6,124 nt of DNA from the NCBI GenBank assembly GCA_046760705.1, contig JBHIER010000215.1, positions 1 through 6,124 on the forward strand, in the 5' to 3' direction. The notes below the pieces were generated by a model that made no database searches, was not told where the DNA came from, and was given only the letters and a program-made list of their open reading frames with translations. Source of the DNA: JBHIER01 sp046760705 [NCBI: bacterium] (lineage in GTDB: Bacteria; JBHIER01; G020348925). Below are positions 6,084 to 6,124 of the stretch, in pieces. A program made the translations under genes and the position numbers. Within the stretch, counting starts at the first letter, position 1. Each line of letters opens with the position of its first letter.

Positions 6084-6124
6084 TTCCAGCAGCCCAACCG
6101 ATAAACGAATCGCGTTGCTCGTTA

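Noticed and set aside
6048-6124. Integron attC site, suggested by TAACGAGC at the window edge on the minus strand and by the small gene cassettes
   Set aside because: I could not find the paired left and right arms or a closing GTTRRRY in proper register. The 190-bp repeat includes coding sequence, unlike a normal attC. The region is cut by the window edge.

Overview
The window reads as bacterial DNA from the FCB side of the tree or a related candidate phylum. It encodes a secreted protein with a PNPFNP-type C-terminal sorting/FlgD-like domain, as found in Bacteroidetes, Calditrichaeota, KSB1, Latescibacteria and similar groups. It also encodes two subunits of a V/A-type rotary ATPase. All five intact genes are on the minus strand, so the biological reading direction runs from high to low coordinates. 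The lineage is inferred from domain style only.

Right part (about 4700-6124, visibly AT-richer): an accessory block. A gene for an S23-type four-helix bundle protein (5598-6047) is followed by a compact two-gene module. That module is a small putative antitoxin (5284-5568) and a TumE/DUF6516-like putative toxin (4904-5290, TTG start), overlapping by 7 bases. It is bracketed by a 190-bp direct repeat with one mismatch (4701-4890 and 5585-5774). The outer copy is a headless 3' fragment of the four-helix gene. Recombination between the copies would remove exactly 884 bp and leave an intact four-helix gene, so the module looks like a recently gained and potentially losable unit.

Middle part (2337-4667): a 776-residue exported protein with a signal peptide, a WDFS-type N-terminal domain, two nearly identical 182-residue Ig/cadherin-like repeats and a C-terminal sorting domain. 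The repeats come from a 546-bp tandem DNA duplication that contains 327 bp of exact identity. The sorting domain is interrupted in frame by about 20 residues encoded by six GC-rich heptamers (GCTCNNN on the plus strand).

Left part (239-2307, GC-rich): V/A-type ATPase subunits B and D, 41 bp apart. The catalytic subunit A, normally encoded just before B, is absent. The surface-protein gene ends 29 bp before the B start and occupies its place. Beyond D lies a long imperfect hairpin (35-107) joined to another run of NNNGAGC-like heptamers (14-41), apparently the same repeat family as the one inside the surface-protein gene.

The best candidates for something new are the repeat-bracketed toxin-antitoxin unit behind the four-helix gene, the heptamer element present both between genes and inside a conserved protein domain, and the B-D pair separated from subunit A.
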